In this document: piece after piece, positions 31,456 through 34,076 of the stretch
How positions within the stretch are numbered: the stretch's first letter is position 1
Layout: the number at the start of each line of letters is the position of its first letter
Assembly: GCA_934718155.1 (NCBI GenBank)
Contig: CAKUZF010000028.1
Span: 1-34,076, forward strand
Direction: 5' to 3'
Source: an uncultured Parabacteroides sp.
GTDB lineage: Bacteria; Bacteroidota; Bacteroidia; Bacteroidales; Tannerellaceae
DNA: 34,076 bases
Made by a program: the position numbers and the translations under genes
The notes under the pieces: model-generated
Database searches by the model: none
What the model was told of the DNA's origin: nothing
The model's input: the letters and a program-made list of their open reading frames with translations, nothing else

Positions 31456-32853
31456 ATGTACACTAAGAGACTCTATACATTCGCCATAAGTCTCGGCTTG
31501 CTTATATGCCAACAAGTGCCAATGATTCAAGCGCAGGAAGCTGAAGATGTAAGTTGGTCCTGGCCCGACTATTCATTCCTTTGCTTCGAACGTAACCCTA
31601 ACGACACTGGCGGCACGCAGCTTTCCGATTCGCTTTTCGACGCGCATGCCTGCGGCATACGTTTTCAGGTGAATCGTACGGAGCTTCTCCCTTCCGACCC
31701 CTTCATCGCCTTATACGATAAAGCCTTGGCGCCGCTGCTGAAAAGCCGCGACATGATCCTCTCGCGCATCTACGTGCGTGGAGCCGCCTCGCCCGAAGGC
31801 CCTTACGAGAACAACCAGCGCCTGGGTCGCGAGCGCACGCAGCGCCTCGTGGAGTTTATCAGCAGCCGCTTGGGGCAGAGTCTCGACGAGGACATGATTC
31901 AGGCCGAGAGCATCACCGAGGATTACGGCTACTTGGTCAGCCTTTTGCGCCGTGCCAACGATCCCGACCTCGAAGCCGTCGAGGCGGTCTGGCAGGCCAG
32001 CGCGGGCGACGAACGCTATTGCAAGCAACATCTGATGGCCGCACAGAATGGCCGCCTTTGGCAACGCCTGAAGCATCGCTACTTCCCGCAGTTGCGTCAG
32101 GCCCGTGTGGTGCTCTGCTTTGCGGCGAAGCACGCGGTCGATCGGATGGAGGAGGAGCCTATACCGCTGATGGGCGTGGAGCGTCCCTTGGTGCATGAGT
32201 CGGGCTATCAACCCCTGCCCCTGCTGCCTAAGCCGGAGCGTCAGCGCATGTTGGCGGTGCGCACCAACCTGTTGCACGACTTCCTTGTCATGCCGAAGAT
32301 AGGGTGGGTGCCCTCGGCCAATCTGCAGCTGGAGTATTTCCCCAGCGATGGCCATTTCACCTATAATATGGGATTCACGTTCAGCAACCACCGCCACTGG
32401 AAAGACAAGCAGTTCTTCCAGGTGCGCCAGTTGCAGCTCGAGCTGCGGCGCTATTTCAAGGGCGACGCTCAGTTTGTCGGCCCCTTCCTCTACGCTACGG
32501 CCGAGGGAACTATCTATGGCATCGGCCTGACCAAGGGCAAGGGCAACGAGGGAGAGGGCGGAGGAGCCGGCATTGGCGCGGGCTACTCGTTGCCGCTCAA
32601 CCGCAAAGGCTCGCTCCGTCTGGAGTTTACGGCCGACCTGGGCTTCTTTATCACCCGCTACGACCCCTATGTCTATGGCAACCCGCTGACGGGCAATTCG
32701 GTCGACGACAAGTATTACTACGACTATACGGGTCATCCCTCGCAGTTCAAGAAGCGCAATCACCGCTTCACCTGGATGGGACCGACCAATGTGGGCATCC
32801 ACATCACCTACGACATTCTTTATCGTAAAAAGACGAAAGGAGGCCGCCGATGA
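31456..32853 (+). CDS. DUF3575 protein with OmpA-like region, first gene of a fimbrial operon
   Basis: This 465-residue protein has a signal peptide (about 1-26, ending near IQAQ). Residues about 70-140 resemble an OmpA-type peptidoglycan-binding region (RFQVNRTELLP, YVRGAASPEGPYENNQRLGR), where the SPEG...N..L..R pattern is typical. Residues about 270-460 match DUF3575, a predicted outer-membrane barrel (RTNLLHDFLVMPKIGWVPSA in part, QLEYFP, RLEFTADLGFFITRYDPY). Such proteins open fimbrillin loci in Bacteroides and relatives, followed by DUF5119 lipoproteins and fimbrillin subunits. An envelope or anchoring role in fimbria assembly is inferred. The stop overlaps the next ATG by 4 bases. Confidence 0.82.
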   Translation: MYTKRLYTFAISLGLLICQQVPMIQAQEAEDVSWSWPDYSFLCFERNPNDTGGTQLSDSLFDAHACGIRFQVNRTELLPSDPFIALYDKALAPLLKSRDMILSRIYVRGAASPEGPYENNQRLGRERTQRLVEFISSRLGQSLDEDMIQAESITEDYGYLVSLLRRANDPDLEAVEAVWQASAGDERYCKQHLMAAQNGRLWQRLKHRYFPQLRQARVVLCFAAKHAVDRMEEEPIPLMGVERPLVHESGYQPLPLLPKPERQRMLAVRTNLLHDFLVMPKIGWVPSANLQLEYFPSDGHFTYNMGFTFSNHRHWKDKQFFQVRQLQLELRRYFKGDAQFVGPFLYATAEGTIYGIGLTKGKGNEGEGGGAGIGAGYSLPLNRKGSLRLEFTADLGFFITRYDPYVYGNPLTGNSVDDKYYYDYTGHPSQFKKRNHRFTWMGPTNVGIHITYDILYRKKTKGGRR

Positions 32854-33989
32854 AGTGGAGATCCTATATAATATATGGTATGATGGCCTGCGGCGCGTTG
32901 CTGACGGGCTGCATCGAGCCTCCGCTGCATTTGCCTGACGGCGTGCCACAGGTCGAGACCGAGATCAAGATCGACTGGCAGGTCGACATCGATTGGCACA
33001 ACAAGAAGATCTACGGATGGCTCTTCGACGATGCCTTCACGCTCGAAGACCTGCTTGGCTATCCCGACCCCTCCAACTACGAGGTGCGTCGCTACTACCT
33101 GGGCAACACCCCCAACGGCCCGCACACGTCGGCCGGACTGGATGCCTTCACCGTGTTTGGCAAGCGCTTCAAGCGTTCCTATCAGTATGGCTTCTACGAC
33201 CTGCTGATCTGGAGCAACATCGACTCCGAGGATGAGACACAGGTGCTTGTTGTCGACGATTCCGACCTGGATGCCGTCACCGCAACGACCACCGTCACGC
33301 GAGGTATGCTGCGCGCCGAGGGCGACCTGAAGGTAACGGCGCTCTACAACCAGCCGGAGATCTTCTATGCGGGCTATCCGCGCAACGTGGAGATTTCCAA
33401 CAATCCCGCCGACTACGACTACTTCGACGAAGAGGCGCAAGTGTGGGTGAAGCGCATCTCCGCGACGCTCTGCCCCCGTGTCTATATCTACTTGGTGCAG
33501 GTCGTGCTCTACAACAACGACGGCCGCATCACGGGCACAACGGGCGAGACGGCCATCTCGGGCTTCGCCTCGGGCACCAACGTCAATACGGGCCATACCA
33601 ACAACAAGCCCTGCCAGGTCTATTTCGACACCGCCATGCGTCGCAACGTCTCGGTAGAAGGCCGTATGGCCGATGTGGCGGCGGGCCGACTGACCACCTT
33701 CGGGCTTTGCGACATGGAGTCGTATGTGGTGAGCAGCAAGTCGGAGTATAAGGGCGGCCGCCCCGAGGTGAACAACTATCTCTACGTGCCGCTCCAGTTT
33801 CGCAACGGTACGCAGAAGACCATCACGGTCGAGGTGACCGACCAGTGCCAAAGCCAGTGTCACGGCGGTGTCATCACCGTCTTCATCGACTGCGGCACGA
33901 TCCCCATCCCCGAGGGCAGCGGCGGCGGAAACGTCTTCGTCCCCACGGTGGAGGACTACGAGGAGGTTGACTACGACATCGAGATGTAA
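32850..33989 (+). CDS. DUF5119 lipoprotein of the fimbrial operon
   Basis: This 379-residue protein has a lipoprotein signal with lipobox ALLTGC (Cys 21), so it is anchored in a membrane, probably the outer one. The mature part shows the DUF5119 pattern with WHNKKIYGWLFDD in place of the usual early aromatic strand. Further matches are VEISNNPADYDYFDEEAQ in the middle and TVEVTDQCQSQCHGGVITVFID near the end, with an acidic C-terminal tail. The ATGA overlap with the upstream gene shows co-translation. In related loci this class accompanies fimbrillin (Mfa/Fim) proteins. Its own function is unknown. Confidence 0.82.
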   Translation: MKWRSYIIYGMMACGALLTGCIEPPLHLPDGVPQVETEIKIDWQVDIDWHNKKIYGWLFDDAFTLEDLLGYPDPSNYEVRRYYLGNTPNGPHTSAGLDAFTVFGKRFKRSYQYGFYDLLIWSNIDSEDETQVLVVDDSDLDAVTATTTVTRGMLRAEGDLKVTALYNQPEIFYAGYPRNVEISNNPADYDYFDEEAQVWVKRISATLCPRVYIYLVQVVLYNNDGRITGTTGETAISGFASGTNVNTGHTNNKPCQVYFDTAMRRNVSVEGRMADVAAGRLTTFGLCDMESYVVSSKSEYKGGRPEVNNYLYVPLQFRNGTQKTITVEVTDQCQSQCHGGVITVFIDCGTIPIPEGSGGGNVFVPTVEDYEEVDYDIEM

Positions 33990-34057
33990 TAAAAACAAAT
34001 AAACATAAAGCCGGTTATCCGTGGAAATTATGTGTAACAACTAAATAAATAAACGAC

Positions 34058-34076
34058 ATGAAAAAAGTACTAATTT
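34058..34076 (+). CDS. Start of the next fimbrial-operon gene, cut by the window edge
   Basis: An ATG at 34058 opens a frame reading MKKVLI before the window ends. The basic-hydrophobic start suggests a signal peptide, and the position 68 bases after the DUF5119 gene is where a fimbrillin subunit gene is expected. Only six codons are visible, so the product is a guess from context. Confidence 0.4.

Overview
The window looks like a chromosomal piece of a Bacteroidales bacterium. Signs of this are Bacteroidetes-type promoter boxes (TAnnTTTG about 20 bases after a TTG element), gene starts without clear Shine-Dalgarno sequences, a HmuY/TonB heme-uptake cluster, a DUF3575-DUF5119 fimbrial operon, and a Cas12a of the Porphyromonas/Bacteroidales type. 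The genus cannot be fixed from the sequence alone.

Positions 1 to about 11,650 form an AT-richer accessory region. It holds the end of a DUF1016/YhcG PDDEXK nuclease gene, a C-terminal scrap of an IS21 istB gene, a minus-strand pair (radical SAM enzyme, then a Cys-cluster/HIRAN/leucine-rich-repeat protein) and a complete type V-A CRISPR-Cas system. The CRISPR array has 18 repeats and 17 spacers and is read on the minus strand. It is followed to the right by cas2, cas1, cas4 and cas12a, which overlap one another end to end and are also transcribed on the minus strand. An Xre-HTH/ImmA-IrrE metallopeptidase regulator lies only 17 bases upstream of cas12a and probably opens the same operon. Its promoter is covered by two copies of a 12-base direct repeat, so the CRISPR operon may be under repressor/protease control.

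Positions 11,750 to 16,680 form a plus-strand heme-acquisition operon: calycin-like secreted protein, HmuY-family lipoprotein, TonB-dependent receptor and an eight-helix membrane protein, ended by a perfect 15-bp hairpin. Positions 16,700 to 20,830 form a minus-strand phenylalanine/tyrosine operon: prephenate dehydratase, class I aminotransferase, DAHP synthase-chorismate mutase and prephenate dehydrogenase. Ahead of it is a complete transcription attenuator: promoter, 24-residue leader peptide packed with Phe and Tyr codons, an antiterminator-forming segment inside the leader, and an intrinsic terminator just before pheA.

Positions 20,889 to 26,870 are minus-strand housekeeping genes: an AraC-type regulator, gcvP, an MBL-fold hydrolase, rsmG and a DUF3298 lipoprotein. 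Then come a divergent secreted GH2 glycosidase, a convergent maeB-type malic enzyme, and at the right edge the start of a fimbrial locus (DUF3575/OmpA-like protein, DUF5119 lipoprotein and the first codons of a third gene).

The most interesting points are the Phe/Tyr attenuator, the Xre-ImmA regulator heading the cas12a operon with its operator-like repeats, and the radical SAM / Cys-cluster-HIRAN pair beside the CRISPR array.
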